27,497 nucleotides of DNA, taken from NCBI GenBank assembly GCA_035276085.1, contig DATELY010000159.1, positions 1 through 27,497 on the forward strand. Reading direction: 5' to 3'. This DNA comes from DATELY01 sp035276085 (GTDB lineage: Bacteria; Pseudomonadota; Gammaproteobacteria; Steroidobacterales; Steroidobacteraceae). Positions 8,862 through 17,283 of the stretch are shown one piece after another; position 1 is the first letter of the stretch; the number at the start of each line of letters is the position of its first letter. The position numbers and the translations under genes were made by a program. Under the pieces are notes generated by a model. The model was not told the origin of the DNA. It saw only the letters and a program-made list of their open reading frames with translations, and searched no databases.

Positions 8862-9845
8862 CTAAGCCGTGCGCACGGGCACGGTGAACATGAATGCCGC
8901 ACCACCCACTTTGGAGTTCTCCGCCCAGATCGCGCCGCCATGCATATTGATGATCGAGCGCGCGACCGACAGCCCGAGTCCCATGCCACCGGCCTTCGTC
9001 GTGAAGAATGAGTCGAAAAGCTTGGCTGCCTGCGCGGGCTTGATGCCGGAGCCGTTGTCGACGACGGCAACTTGAACGTATTCGTCGTCGGGGCGTTCCG
9101 TGCGAACCTCGAGCCAGCGCGCCGCCACCGGCGTCTCCTCCATCGCGTCCATCGCGTTGATGAGCAGATTCAGCAGCACCTGTTGGAGATGCACCGGGTC
9201 GGCAGGCACTTTGGGCAGGACTGGGTCGAGCGCCGTGCGGATCACGACGTTGCGGCGGACTGCATCGGGCAGCACCAGTGCGAGCACGCTCGAGGTGAGC
9301 GCGTTGATATCCACGTGTTCGAACTGCAACTCGCGCTTGCGCAGCAGCGTGCGCAGCTTGCGCACGATGCCATGTGCGCGCAGGTCATCCTTGCGCACGT
9401 CTTCGAGAATCTCGAGCACGGGCTCGAGCTCCGGATTTGGCCGGCGCAGCAATGATTCAGCAGTTTCCACGTTGCTGAGTATCGCGCTCAGCGGCTGCGT
9501 GACTTCATGTGCTATGGAAGCGGAGATCTCGCCAACCAGGGCCAGTCTCGCGGCATGCGTCGTGTCGGCGTATTCCTGCTTCGCCGCTGCCTTCGTGCGT
9601 AGATGGCGGCGATTCTCCAGTACGAGCAGGATGACGAAGAGGGTTTGGAGCAGGACGAGCCCGCCCAGAAGATAGATGAGGTTCGTTTGCAACGAAGAGC
9701 CCGAAGCGGTGTCAGCGGTCTGCGCACTCGTAGGGCATGCCGATAACGCGAGCAGCACCGCAAGGCCTGCGGTCGTGACGAATGAAAGGCAACGCCCCCT
9801 GATCTGAGTCGCGATCGAAAACTCGGCCTCGGGTTGCGGAGACAT
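8862..9845 (-). CDS. membrane-bound sensor histidine kinase
   Basis: A 327-aa kinase. It has an N-terminal hydrophobic segment (about 20-37) and a second membrane helix (about 56-76) with only a tiny loop between them. Then come the dimerisation/phosphoacceptor domain with H113 (ASIAHEVTQPL), the N box (LLINAMDAM), the G1 box (VDNGSGI), and F/G2 boxes (FDSFFTTKAGGMGLGLSV). There is no PAS, HAMP or other sensory domain. The first hydrophobic segment ends LSAC, which fits a lipobox, followed by PTSAQ, which fits a signal-peptidase site, so the mature N-terminus is uncertain. The ATG at 9845 is preferred over a GTG at 9902. It is followed by a stand-alone receiver and is divergent from a FixJ-like regulator, both plausible partners. 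The signal is unknown. Confidence 0.9.
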   Translation of the reverse strand: MSPQPEAEFSIATQIRGRCLSFVTTAGLAVLLALSACPTSAQTADTASGSSLQTNLIYLLGGLVLLQTLFVILLVLENRRHLRTKAAAKQEYADTTHAARLALVGEISASIAHEVTQPLSAILSNVETAESLLRRPNPELEPVLEILEDVRKDDLRAHGIVRKLRTLLRKRELQFEHVDINALTSSVLALVLPDAVRRNVVIRTALDPVLPKVPADPVHLQQVLLNLLINAMDAMEETPVAARWLEVRTERPDDEYVQVAVVDNGSGIKPAQAAKLFDSFFTTKAGGMGLGLSVARSIINMHGGAIWAENSKVGGAAFMFTVPVRTA

Positions 9846-10065
9846 TCGCGTAGCCAGGATCGGGGGGCTTTTGATGCGTGCATAGCGCGCGACGCAGCTC
9901 ACCTGCGTGTCGAGCAGCCTGCATCAGATCGGCCTGCAGCGATATGTCCCCAAGTGCCAATTGCGGCTGCGCAGGTGACGCTGACAACTTACCCGCAGCA
10001 ACCGAATTGCGCCTGTCATCGATTGCGATGCACCGAATGGGATGCACATGCCGGGAGGACGAGTC

Positions 10066-10788
10066 ATGAGCGAAAGCGACAGTTGGCCACCGTATGCGAT
10101 GGTGTATGCGATCGACGATGATGAGAGCTTTCGACAGAGCTTGTTGCGGGTGCTCAGCGTTGCCGGCTTGCGAGCGGTGGGATACGCAAGCGCGGGTGAC
10201 TTCCTGATCGATCGGGTGCGGGAGCAGCCCGAGGAAGGGCCGGCGTGCATTTTGCTCGACATCGCGATGCCAGGTCCGAGCGGCATCGAGCTCATGCGGG
10301 CAATGGCATCGCACACGACCTCGCCGCCCATCATCTTCGTCACGGGTCGCGACGACGTCTTCACGAGTGTGGACATGATGAAGTCCGGCGCCGTGGACTA
10401 CCTGCTGAAGCCCGTGTGTGTCGAGCGCATCTTGTCGTCGGTTCGAAGGGCGCTTCGCATCGATGTCGAATGTCGTGCGGCAAGGCGTGAGCTGAGCGAT
10501 CTCCAGCTGCGTTTCGACACGCTGACGCAGACGGAGAAAACGGTGTTCTACGGGGTCGTGCGGCATCAGTTGAACAAACAGATGGCCGTGCAATTGAACG
10601 TCTGTGAAAGAACGGTCAAGACGCTGCGCTCGCGGATGATGGACAAGTTGCAATTGGTGACCGTGCCTGGGCTCGTCCGGGCGGCGAAGCTGCTCGAAGG
10701 TTCGCACGAGGACGTGGTTCCGCCACCACGGCCAGCGCGCGATCTCGGTTCGCTGCAAGGGCCGGTACGAATCGAATGCCGCGTGTGA
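10066..10788 (+). CDS. FixJ/LuxR-type response regulator
   Basis: A 240-aa two-domain regulator. The receiver spans about residues 10-130 with D17-D18-D19, phospho-acceptor D65 (ILLDIAMPGPSGIEL), a Thr in IFVTGRDD and a Lys in YLLKPV. The C-terminal part (about 158-220) resembles a LuxR/GerE helix-turn-helix with recognition region LNVCERTVKTLRSRMMDKL. The start at 10066 has GGAGG 7-8 nt upstream, which rules out an ATG at 10042. It is transcribed away from the kinase gene across a 220-bp shared promoter region. The expected role is a DNA-binding output activated by the neighbouring kinase. The HTH is somewhat diverged from the FixJ consensus (KTVFYGVVRHQLNKQMA in place of the usual lead-in). 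Confidence 0.9.
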   Translation: MSESDSWPPYAMVYAIDDDESFRQSLLRVLSVAGLRAVGYASAGDFLIDRVREQPEEGPACILLDIAMPGPSGIELMRAMASHTTSPPIIFVTGRDDVFTSVDMMKSGAVDYLLKPVCVERILSSVRRALRIDVECRAARRELSDLQLRFDTLTQTEKTVFYGVVRHQLNKQMAVQLNVCERTVKTLRSRMMDKLQLVTVPGLVRAAKLLEGSHEDVVPPPRPARDLGSLQGPVRIECRV

Positions 10789-10827
10789 GCTGCACTCGCT
10801 GAGGAGCCGCCAACCGCATCTTCCATA

Positions 10828-11529
10828 CTAGCCCGACAGTCTCTGCGTAGATGCGCTGCGCGACGCATCGAGTGCCGAGCGCAACGTGTTCGCCCAGATT
10901 CTCATCGCGTCTTTGGCTTTTGCGGCATTGGTAATGGAATTCGTCCACTGCCACGTGCCGCCCATGTCTTCCTTGCGGTCGTAGGCGCGGCTCAAGAGCT
11001 CCCCGGTCACGGAGTCATGGATCTCCGCGATGAGCGTCATCTCGCCGGCGTCGGCGGTGAACGTGCGTGAGCGGCCGGCCGTCTGCATCGAAACGTCAGG
11101 TGCGGTGATGTAGATGTTCACGAGTGCGGCACGTACTTCGAGCACGTCCGGCCCGCTCGTGTCGACGATCCGGTAGCCGCCTTTTTCCAGTTCCTTCTTG
11201 AAAACCTCGACGAACGCCGTTGCCAACTCGCTCTTGATGCGCTCGCGATCCGGCGGCGCCATCTGGTAAAGAGCGGAACCCGAGCCGCGCTCCGGATTCC
11301 AGTCCTTCGCAAAGGCCACCTCGATGGGTCGTAGCAGGAGCTTGTCGTATCGCGAAACGTCCACGCCAGGTTTGCGGTACACGGCATCGATGCCCGGTTT
11401 GCTCACTCGCTCCAAGCCGTCGTGCGTCGAGGACTCGTCGATCGGTGACTTCTGTTGCACCGAGGAGCACGCCACCACCACCGTGCTCACGCCGAGTACC
11501 AACCAGGTCACGAGGCTTGCTTTTCGCAT
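10828..11529 (-). CDS. DUF3313 lipoprotein
   Basis: A 233-aa predicted lipoprotein with lipobox V-V-A-C21. The DUF3313 body begins with YDKLLLRPIEVAFAKDWNPE, continues through ELEKGGYRIVDTSGPDVLEVRAALVNIYI and ends in the MTLIAEIHDSVTGELLSRAYDRKE region typical of the family. GGAG lies about 7 nt upstream of the ATG at 11529. The family is thought to be periplasmic or outer-membrane anchored but has no known activity. It faces the FixJ-like regulator end to end across 39 bp and stands alone otherwise. Confidence 0.85.
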   Translation of the reverse strand: MRKASLVTWLVLGVSTVVVACSSVQQKSPIDESSTHDGLERVSKPGIDAVYRKPGVDVSRYDKLLLRPIEVAFAKDWNPERGSGSALYQMAPPDRERIKSELATAFVEVFKKELEKGGYRIVDTSGPDVLEVRAALVNIYITAPDVSMQTAGRSRTFTADAGEMTLIAEIHDSVTGELLSRAYDRKEDMGGTWQWTNSITNAAKAKDAMRIWANTLRSALDASRSASTQRLSG

Positions 11530-11698
11530 GGGGTTCTCCCGCAGCTAAGGAGATCGTTGCACCGGACGGTATGTTGCAGCCGCCCTGGCTCGCGCCGCAG
11601 TTCGTAACGAGGGCAGGGCAGCCTCCTGGCCGTCGTGCAAGGGCACCTCGAGCGGAGGGCGGGAATGCTGACTATTGCAGCACTTTCTCGGATCGCTG

Positions 11699-12811
11699 CT
11701 AGCGGAAGCGGACCGCGCTAGGTGAATGGCCGAACGCCTTTTTGAATGCCGTCGAAAAGTGCGACATGTTGGAGAAGCCGCACGACAGCGCGATCTCGGT
11801 GATCGAGGGTCTGTTGGCGGCCGAGGCAATGGCCAACAGCTGGCGTGCGCGCTGCAGCCGTTCGATCCGCATGTAGTCGCACACCGTGAAATCTTCTCCC
11901 TTGAACAAGGCGTGCAGGTAGCTCACCGAAATACCGCAGGTCACGGAGATCTTGGCGACGCTCAGCTCCGGATCCGAAATGCTCTGTTTGATGTAGCGCT
12001 TCACCCGGGCGAGATTGGCGGCGCGAGCTGACCGTTCGGCGGTCATCGCGTCGTTGCATCCGGCGATCACAGCGGTCATGAGGTCGGCGAGCAGGTTGAC
12101 GCCATACTGGAACTCCATGTCGCTCATGCTCGTCATCTGCTCGTCCAGGGTCACGAGCGCCGTCTTGGCGACTGCACCCAAACCACGGTCGACGCGCAGA
12201 TCTCGCAGGCAGCGGTCGTAGCCGGCGGTGACGCGGGAGTCGATGAAGTGCCGCGGCATCAGGAAGCAGATCGTGTCGTTGTTGCCGAGTTTCGTATGCA
12301 CGATCGGTTCCGCCGCTGTCAGCAGCGCCATAGCGTGCGGTTGGCACTGTCGCACGCGCCCGAGCTGCGCGAACTCGAGCGAGCCACGCATCGAAAGATA
12401 GAGCACGTAGCGATCCTGCGAGTCCCGTGCGATCTGCGACGGCTCGCGGAACAGTTGGGACTGCCGGCACATCGTCGTGAACCGCGCCAGGGTGAAGCCG
12501 TTGGCTGAGCGGCTGCGGGCATTGACCTCGAACTGCGCGTCGCGCGGCGCTTCAGGTGGAACCTTGTAGCGGAAAAGAGTGCGGTCGATGAACGACAGCC
12601 ACTCGTCTCGCAGATGTGGCCGGCTCGATGTAGTTCCCGTCAGTGTGTCGCAGTTCACCAGCGCGCTCACGAGTATCCCCCATCGCCGACACCGCTCCCA
12701 CCAGTAGTCTAGCGGCGTGAACCGCGTGCGCAACGGGATAAACCGTGCGTCGGCGTAGACCACTTCATTTTGAATAGCGGCAGCAAACTCAGTAGTCGCT
12801 CGCCAAAGCAT
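11699..12811 (-). CDS. AraC-family transcriptional regulator
   Basis: A 370-aa regulator. An N-terminal ligand-binding/dimerisation region of the AraC_binding_2 style spans about residues 15-220. A two-helix-turn-helix AraC domain occupies the last 105 residues (LSVAKISVTCGISVSYLHALFK, and ITEIALSCGFSNMSHFSTAFKKAFGHSP, the family hallmark). The ATG at 12811 follows a GGCGGA-like site; frames further upstream encode no family sequence. It diverges from the tannase-family gene across 165 bp, the usual layout for an activator that senses the neighbouring pathway's substrate. I infer it controls the esterase plus TonB-receptor module. Confidence 0.9.
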   Translation of the reverse strand: MLWRATTEFAAAIQNEVVYADARFIPLRTRFTPLDYWWERCRRWGILVSALVNCDTLTGTTSSRPHLRDEWLSFIDRTLFRYKVPPEAPRDAQFEVNARSRSANGFTLARFTTMCRQSQLFREPSQIARDSQDRYVLYLSMRGSLEFAQLGRVRQCQPHAMALLTAAEPIVHTKLGNNDTICFLMPRHFIDSRVTAGYDRCLRDLRVDRGLGAVAKTALVTLDEQMTSMSDMEFQYGVNLLADLMTAVIAGCNDAMTAERSARAANLARVKRYIKQSISDPELSVAKISVTCGISVSYLHALFKGEDFTVCDYMRIERLQRARQLLAIASAANRPSITEIALSCGFSNMSHFSTAFKKAFGHSPSAVRFR

Positions 12812-12900
12812 GGTTCCGCCAATCACAATAAAAGGAACGGCAGATCTCGCGGCAACAGTGTGGACTGAACCGCGTGTATGTGGGCAGACGGTTGGCGGCT

Positions 12901-12928
12901 CGCTCCTTCCTGCGTTGAAGCAGGAGCG
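12901..12928. promoter_or_regulatory. inverted repeat between AraC gene and esterase gene
   Basis: CGCTCCT (12901-12907) and AGGAGCG (12922-12928) are perfect reverse complements separated by 14 bp. A nested TCCTGC/GCAGGA pair surrounds GTTGAA, so the element could be either a dyad binding site or a small hairpin in the esterase leader. It sits about 50 bp before the esterase start, where an operator would be expected. AraC proteins more often bind direct repeats, so binding by the neighbouring regulator is only a guess. Confidence 0.35.
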
Positions 12929-12976
12929 GCGCCGACTAACGAGAACCATGACGACTGAAGAGTAGAGGGGGTATCG

Positions 12977-14929
12977 ATGGTTAGAGCATCACAGGGAATA
13001 TTGATCGCAGCAATTGGCACGGTCTTGTGCGTGGCGGTCCCGACGCTTTCACTCGCGGCTTCCGCGCAGACTTCGCCCACGGCGGCAACGATCCTGCCTC
13101 TGAGCTATACCGCGCCCGCGCGTCAAAAGACGTCCAAGGGCATCGCTTGCAATGAGATACAAGCCAGGTTCCGGCCTGACGCCAATACGCGCCTGACGCT
13201 CGTCAGGGCCTTTCGCAAGGGTGAGGATCTGAACCTCGACGGCAAGCCGACTGGCAATGCTTCGCCGGGCGATGTCTGCATGGTCAAGATGATCGTGGGT
13301 CCCGGCAATCCAGGACCAAAGGGAGCGCCGTCGACGTCTGAGGGTATCGCGATCGAGATATGGCTTCCGTCACAGGAGCAATGGAACAACCGCATTCACG
13401 CCTGGGGCACAGGAGGCTTCTCAGGACCCTGGCAGATCAGCTCGCTCACGACTTTCGGCCTGCCGCCCGAAGGGCTGTTCTCGTTTGCGCATTATCCCGC
13501 CGGCGGTGCCCACCAAGCGGTGATCGAGGGATCCGTTGCGGCCGTGAATGACGGTGGTCACGTCATGGCACCTGGCGACACGTCGGGATCCAGCGGATCG
13601 TTCGCGATGAATCCCGATGGTTCCGTCAACGCCGCGCTGTGGCGGGATTTTTCGGTCCGTGCCGATCATGAGATGGCGCTGAAGACCAAGGCACTGGTCG
13701 AACTCTTTTACGGCCGCCCGGCCGCGCGTGCGTATTTCACAGGGACTTCGGGCGGTGGCCGGCAAGCCTTGAAGGCAGCCCAAGCTCATCCCGAAGACTG
13801 GGATGGCATTCTGTCCATGAATCCCGGGATCTATTGGACACGCATGACCACTGCGCAGCTCTACCCGCAGATCGTGATTCAGCGCGATCTCGGCGGCAAG
13901 CCGCCAACGCGTGCGCAGCTGGACCTTGTCTCTTCCGCAGCCGTCAGCGCGTGCGACACGGATATCAACGGCCAACACGCCGGATGGATCACCGACCCCA
14001 GTGCATGTCGGTACGATCCCACCAAGGATCGCGCGGTTCTCTGCCAGAGCGACGGCGGCGACAACGCAACGCCAGCATGTCTCACCCGCAAGATCGCGCT
14101 GGCCATAAACAAGATCTGGTTCGGACCGACGGAAGACGGCAGCGTGCCCGACCCCGCCGTGTCAATTGGACTCGGTCCCAGCCTGGACTCGGCCAACAAG
14201 CAATTGTGGTATGGCTTTACGCGAGGAACCCCTCTGGTCGCGGTCGCGGGATCCCTTCCGGATGGGACGCCTGCGCCTTTCACGATAGCAACCGACACCG
14301 CGGCCTTGGTGCTCCAGGATCCGAAGATTGGCACGCCTGTTTTCCGGAACGCCAAATCAAATGGTCAGGATGGCTGGAAAAATCTTGGCTATGCCGATTT
14401 GGCCCGCGCGCACCGCGAAGGTCTTCGGCTGCAGGATGCAATCGCCGAGGCAAATACGGAAAACCCCGATCTAACCAAGCTTCGCGATGCGAAAGCCAAG
14501 CTCATCCTGGTCGCGGCCACGGCGGATGAAGTGGTCCCGCCCGGCGGTGGGCCCCACTACTACAACGAGGTCCTCAAAAAAATGGGAGCGCTCGCTGAAG
14601 TGCAACATTACTTTCGCTTCTATCAGCTGCCGGGCATCGGGCATGTGTACCAGCCCGGAAACGTCGACGGTAAGGCTGGCGTGAGTCCCCCGTCGGATCC
14701 GCCTTTCAGCATCGATAACAAGGCGCTCATCATCCGCGGAAAGATGTTCCATTACCTGGTCGACTGGGTGGAAAAACAACAAGCGCCCGGTGAAATCGTC
14801 GTCACCAACGTTGCCGGCACAGCCTCGCGCCCGCTGTGTGTCTATCCCGCAAAGATGAAATACCTCGGCGGCGATGTGGGTGCTGCGAAGAGCTATCGCT
14901 GCGTCCACGATCAAGCTGCGACGAAATAG
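12977..14929 (+). CDS. tannase/feruloyl-esterase family hydrolase, CS-D-HC cysteines missing
   Basis: A 650-aa secreted esterase of the tannase/FaeB family, which cleaves gallate- or hydroxycinnamate-type esters. The signal peptide covers about residues 1-30 (ends LSLAASA). The nucleophile is S258 in YFTGTSGGGRQAL, with the acid D517 in VAATADEVVPP and H556 in LPGIGHVYQPG. In the classical family a Cys precedes the Ser and a Cys follows the His, forming a disulfide; here they are Thr257 and Val557. Eight other cysteines remain in the mature part. GAGGGGG lies 5 nt before the ATG. Divergent from an AraC gene and 108 bp before a TonB receptor, it probably acts in the periplasm or outside on a ligand taken up by that receptor. 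Family is sure; substrate is not. Confidence 0.88.
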   Translation: MVRASQGILIAAIGTVLCVAVPTLSLAASAQTSPTAATILPLSYTAPARQKTSKGIACNEIQARFRPDANTRLTLVRAFRKGEDLNLDGKPTGNASPGDVCMVKMIVGPGNPGPKGAPSTSEGIAIEIWLPSQEQWNNRIHAWGTGGFSGPWQISSLTTFGLPPEGLFSFAHYPAGGAHQAVIEGSVAAVNDGGHVMAPGDTSGSSGSFAMNPDGSVNAALWRDFSVRADHEMALKTKALVELFYGRPAARAYFTGTSGGGRQALKAAQAHPEDWDGILSMNPGIYWTRMTTAQLYPQIVIQRDLGGKPPTRAQLDLVSSAAVSACDTDINGQHAGWITDPSACRYDPTKDRAVLCQSDGGDNATPACLTRKIALAINKIWFGPTEDGSVPDPAVSIGLGPSLDSANKQLWYGFTRGTPLVAVAGSLPDGTPAPFTIATDTAALVLQDPKIGTPVFRNAKSNGQDGWKNLGYADLARAHREGLRLQDAIAEANTENPDLTKLRDAKAKLILVAATADEVVPPGGGPHYYNEVLKKMGALAEVQHYFRFYQLPGIGHVYQPGNVDGKAGVSPPSDPPFSIDNKALIIRGKMFHYLVDWVEKQQAPGEIVVTNVAGTASRPLCVYPAKMKYLGGDVGAAKSYRCVHDQAATK

Positions 14930-15036
14930 TCCTCGCGCATGCAGAGCGACACCTTGGAGGGCTAACGATGGCGTTGGCCGTCCCAGGCAACTAACGCAAA
15001 CGAATTCTGGCCTGATGATGAAGGGGGAGTAGGTCC

Positions 15037-17217
15037 ATGATCGACGCATTCGCTCGGAAATCGTCTTTGCTCTCGTGTTTGACACTTTCTGCGATCACTG
15101 CAGCGAACGCTGCGGAGCAGGACACCAAGTTGGAGGAAATCGTTGTCACCGCGCAGCAGCGTTCGGAAAACATTCAAGCCGTTCCGATAACCATACAGGC
15201 CTTCTCGGAAGATCAGCTCGAGGCAGCCGGCGTCAAAGGTGCTGAAAGCCTGGCGATGGTGACGCCCGGCCTGGTCATGAGTCGGACGGGAAACACAACG
15301 AGTCCCTTCATTCGCGGCATCGGCACCAGCGGCGGCGGCGACGCCGCGGTCGCATTGTATGTCGATGGTGTTTTCATCCAGGGCGCCACCAACACCAATT
15401 CTCTGTCCGATATCGAGCGAGTGGAGGTTCTGAAAGGGCCTCAGGGCACGCTGTATGGCCGCAATACCACGGGCGGCCTGATCCATATCATCACCAAAGA
15501 TCCCCAGCAGAAGTTGTCGGGGAATGTCAGCGTTTCCGGGGGCAACTATGAAACCGTGGAGGCGAAAGGCTTCCTCACCGGCGGAATCACGGACACGATC
15601 GCTGCATCCGCCTCCGGGTTCGTACGTGATCAAGGAAAGGGTTACGGAAGAAATCTGCTGATCGGCGGACGGGTTTCCGAGCGCGACGAGAAGAACGGTC
15701 GTGGCAAGGTGCAATACAAGTCGGAGGACACGAAGATCACGCTGATTGGCGATTATGCGACGGTGCAGGACTCACGCGGTTACACGCGCGAGGCGTTGCC
15801 CGGCGCGATTGTGGGTTTTGCCGATCAACCGGAGACGTGGAGCACGTTCAACGGCAACTGGCATGACATCAACAATGCGGCATTGCCGACGACGTCGCCG
15901 CCGTCCCGCCGGGCCAGCGGCCCGCGAGGCAGGTATGATCGCCGCGATTGGGGAACCTCTCTCACGGCTGAGCATAGCTTCGATTGGGCCGATGCGATCA
16001 GCATCAGCGCATACCGCGAGGCAAGAACCGAGCTGTTCGGCGACAACGACTTCGGGCCGTTCTATCTCGCCCAGGCACTCGTCGATTTCGAAGGCGAGAA
16101 CTTCACCCAGGAAGTGAGGCTCGCATCCACCAACGAAGGCCGTTTCAACTGGATCGTCGGCGCCTTCTTTCTGGACGGGGACAATGTCTCCTACCTCGAA
16201 GTGCCGCTCGTGATCGTTGGCAAGATCGCTACCACCTCCTATTCGGCGTTTGCCGAAGCCGGGGTGAAATTCTTCGACGGCGCTGGAATGCTGACCCTCG
16301 GCGGGCGATACACGATCGACAAACGCCATGTGTCCGGCTCGATCGGTGGCAACCCCGAGTTCGGTGTGCCTGGACTTCCACTTCCGCCGCCCGACATCGA
16401 CGCCTCCAAGACGTGGACAGAGCCCACTTACCGCATCGTCTACAGCCATCAGATCAACCCCGATTTCATGGCCTATGTCAGCTACAACCGCGGGTTCAAG
16501 AGCGGCAATTACAACGTCATTCCTGCGACCACCCCGTCCTACGATCCGGAAATCATGGACGCGTACGAGGTCGGCTTCAAAAGCACGCTCGCGGGCGGCC
16601 GCATACGATTGAATGCGGCGGCCTGGTATTACGACTATCAGGCGCTTCAGCTACAGGTCGCGACGAACGTAGCCACCTCAACCGTCAATGCGGCGGGTGC
16701 CGAGGTCAAGGGCGTGGAGGCGGACCTTAGCGCCAAGATCACGGACGAACTGACAATCGACCTCGCCGGCACTTACATCGACGGGGAATACACGAAGTTC
16801 AGAAACGCGCAGGTGTATGTTCCGAACGTCGATGCCGCCGGCAACCCGGTCGGAGGAGACGCGAGCATCGCCGTCGATGCGTCCGGCAATCGGCTCATTC
16901 GCGCGCCGAAAGTCATGCTTTCGGCCGGCGTAACCTACACCTACCCGCTGGGTACCGGAGCATTGACCGGCGTGGTCCGCGCCCAGCACAGCAGTCGCAT
17001 GTCGTGGGAACCCTCGGGACGTCTCACGGAAGATCCTCTCACCTTGGTGAACGCCAGCATCGGCTATGAGGGAACCACGGGGTGGGGCATTCGCGTGGAG
17101 GGGATGAACATCTTCGATAAAAAATACGCCATCACGAAGTCGTCAACCAATTTTGGCGACCACTTCAGCGCCGCCGATCCCGCAACCGTCATGGCGACCG
17201 TGAGCTACAAGTTCTAG
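15037..17217 (+). CDS. TonB-dependent outer-membrane receptor 1
   Basis: A 726-aa receptor. The signal peptide ends at about residue 25 (AANA). The TonB box is LEEIVVTAQ at about 32-40, and the plug spans about 45-155 with RVEVLKGPQGTLYGRNTTGG. A beta-barrel follows and ends in the terminal Phe required for outer-membrane assembly. GGGGGAG lies 7 nt before the ATG. Such receptors import ligands too large or scarce for porins using energy from TonB-ExbB-ExbD, none of which is here. The position after a secreted tannase-family esterase suggests an ester or phenolic ligand rather than iron, but this is inference. Full length and intact. Confidence 0.93.
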   Translation: MIDAFARKSSLLSCLTLSAITAANAAEQDTKLEEIVVTAQQRSENIQAVPITIQAFSEDQLEAAGVKGAESLAMVTPGLVMSRTGNTTSPFIRGIGTSGGGDAAVALYVDGVFIQGATNTNSLSDIERVEVLKGPQGTLYGRNTTGGLIHIITKDPQQKLSGNVSVSGGNYETVEAKGFLTGGITDTIAASASGFVRDQGKGYGRNLLIGGRVSERDEKNGRGKVQYKSEDTKITLIGDYATVQDSRGYTREALPGAIVGFADQPETWSTFNGNWHDINNAALPTTSPPSRRASGPRGRYDRRDWGTSLTAEHSFDWADAISISAYREARTELFGDNDFGPFYLAQALVDFEGENFTQEVRLASTNEGRFNWIVGAFFLDGDNVSYLEVPLVIVGKIATTSYSAFAEAGVKFFDGAGMLTLGGRYTIDKRHVSGSIGGNPEFGVPGLPLPPPDIDASKTWTEPTYRIVYSHQINPDFMAYVSYNRGFKSGNYNVIPATTPSYDPEIMDAYEVGFKSTLAGGRIRLNAAAWYYDYQALQLQVATNVATSTVNAAGAEVKGVEADLSAKITDELTIDLAGTYIDGEYTKFRNAQVYVPNVDAAGNPVGGDASIAVDASGNRLIRAPKVMLSAGVTYTYPLGTGALTGVVRAQHSSRMSWEPSGRLTEDPLTLVNASIGYEGTTGWGIRVEGMNIFDKKYAITKSSTNFGDHFSAADPATVMATVSYKF

Positions 17218-17283
17218 CGCCCTTCTCGTACCTGTCCGGGCTTTGGCATGCGTGCGGAAGCGTTTTTCAACAGCTTGCCAATT

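Noticed and set aside
9712..10758. 348-codon minus-strand frame across the kinase-regulator divergent region
   Set aside because: It is antisense to the FixJ-like gene and spans the shared promoter; the translation shows no family pattern.
14962..15714. 250-codon minus-strand frame opposite the start of TonB receptor 1
   Set aside because: It is antisense to the signal peptide and plug of an intact receptor and has no recognisable domain.
12977..17217. Including the esterase and receptor 1 in the TetR-motif regulon
   Set aside because: No copy of the repeated motif is visible upstream of either gene, and a divergent AraC regulator is the better candidate.
17218..17283. Possible bidirectional terminator between receptor 1 and the NicX-like gene
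   Set aside because: There is a short T-run at about 17263-17268, but no convincing stem precedes it on either strand.
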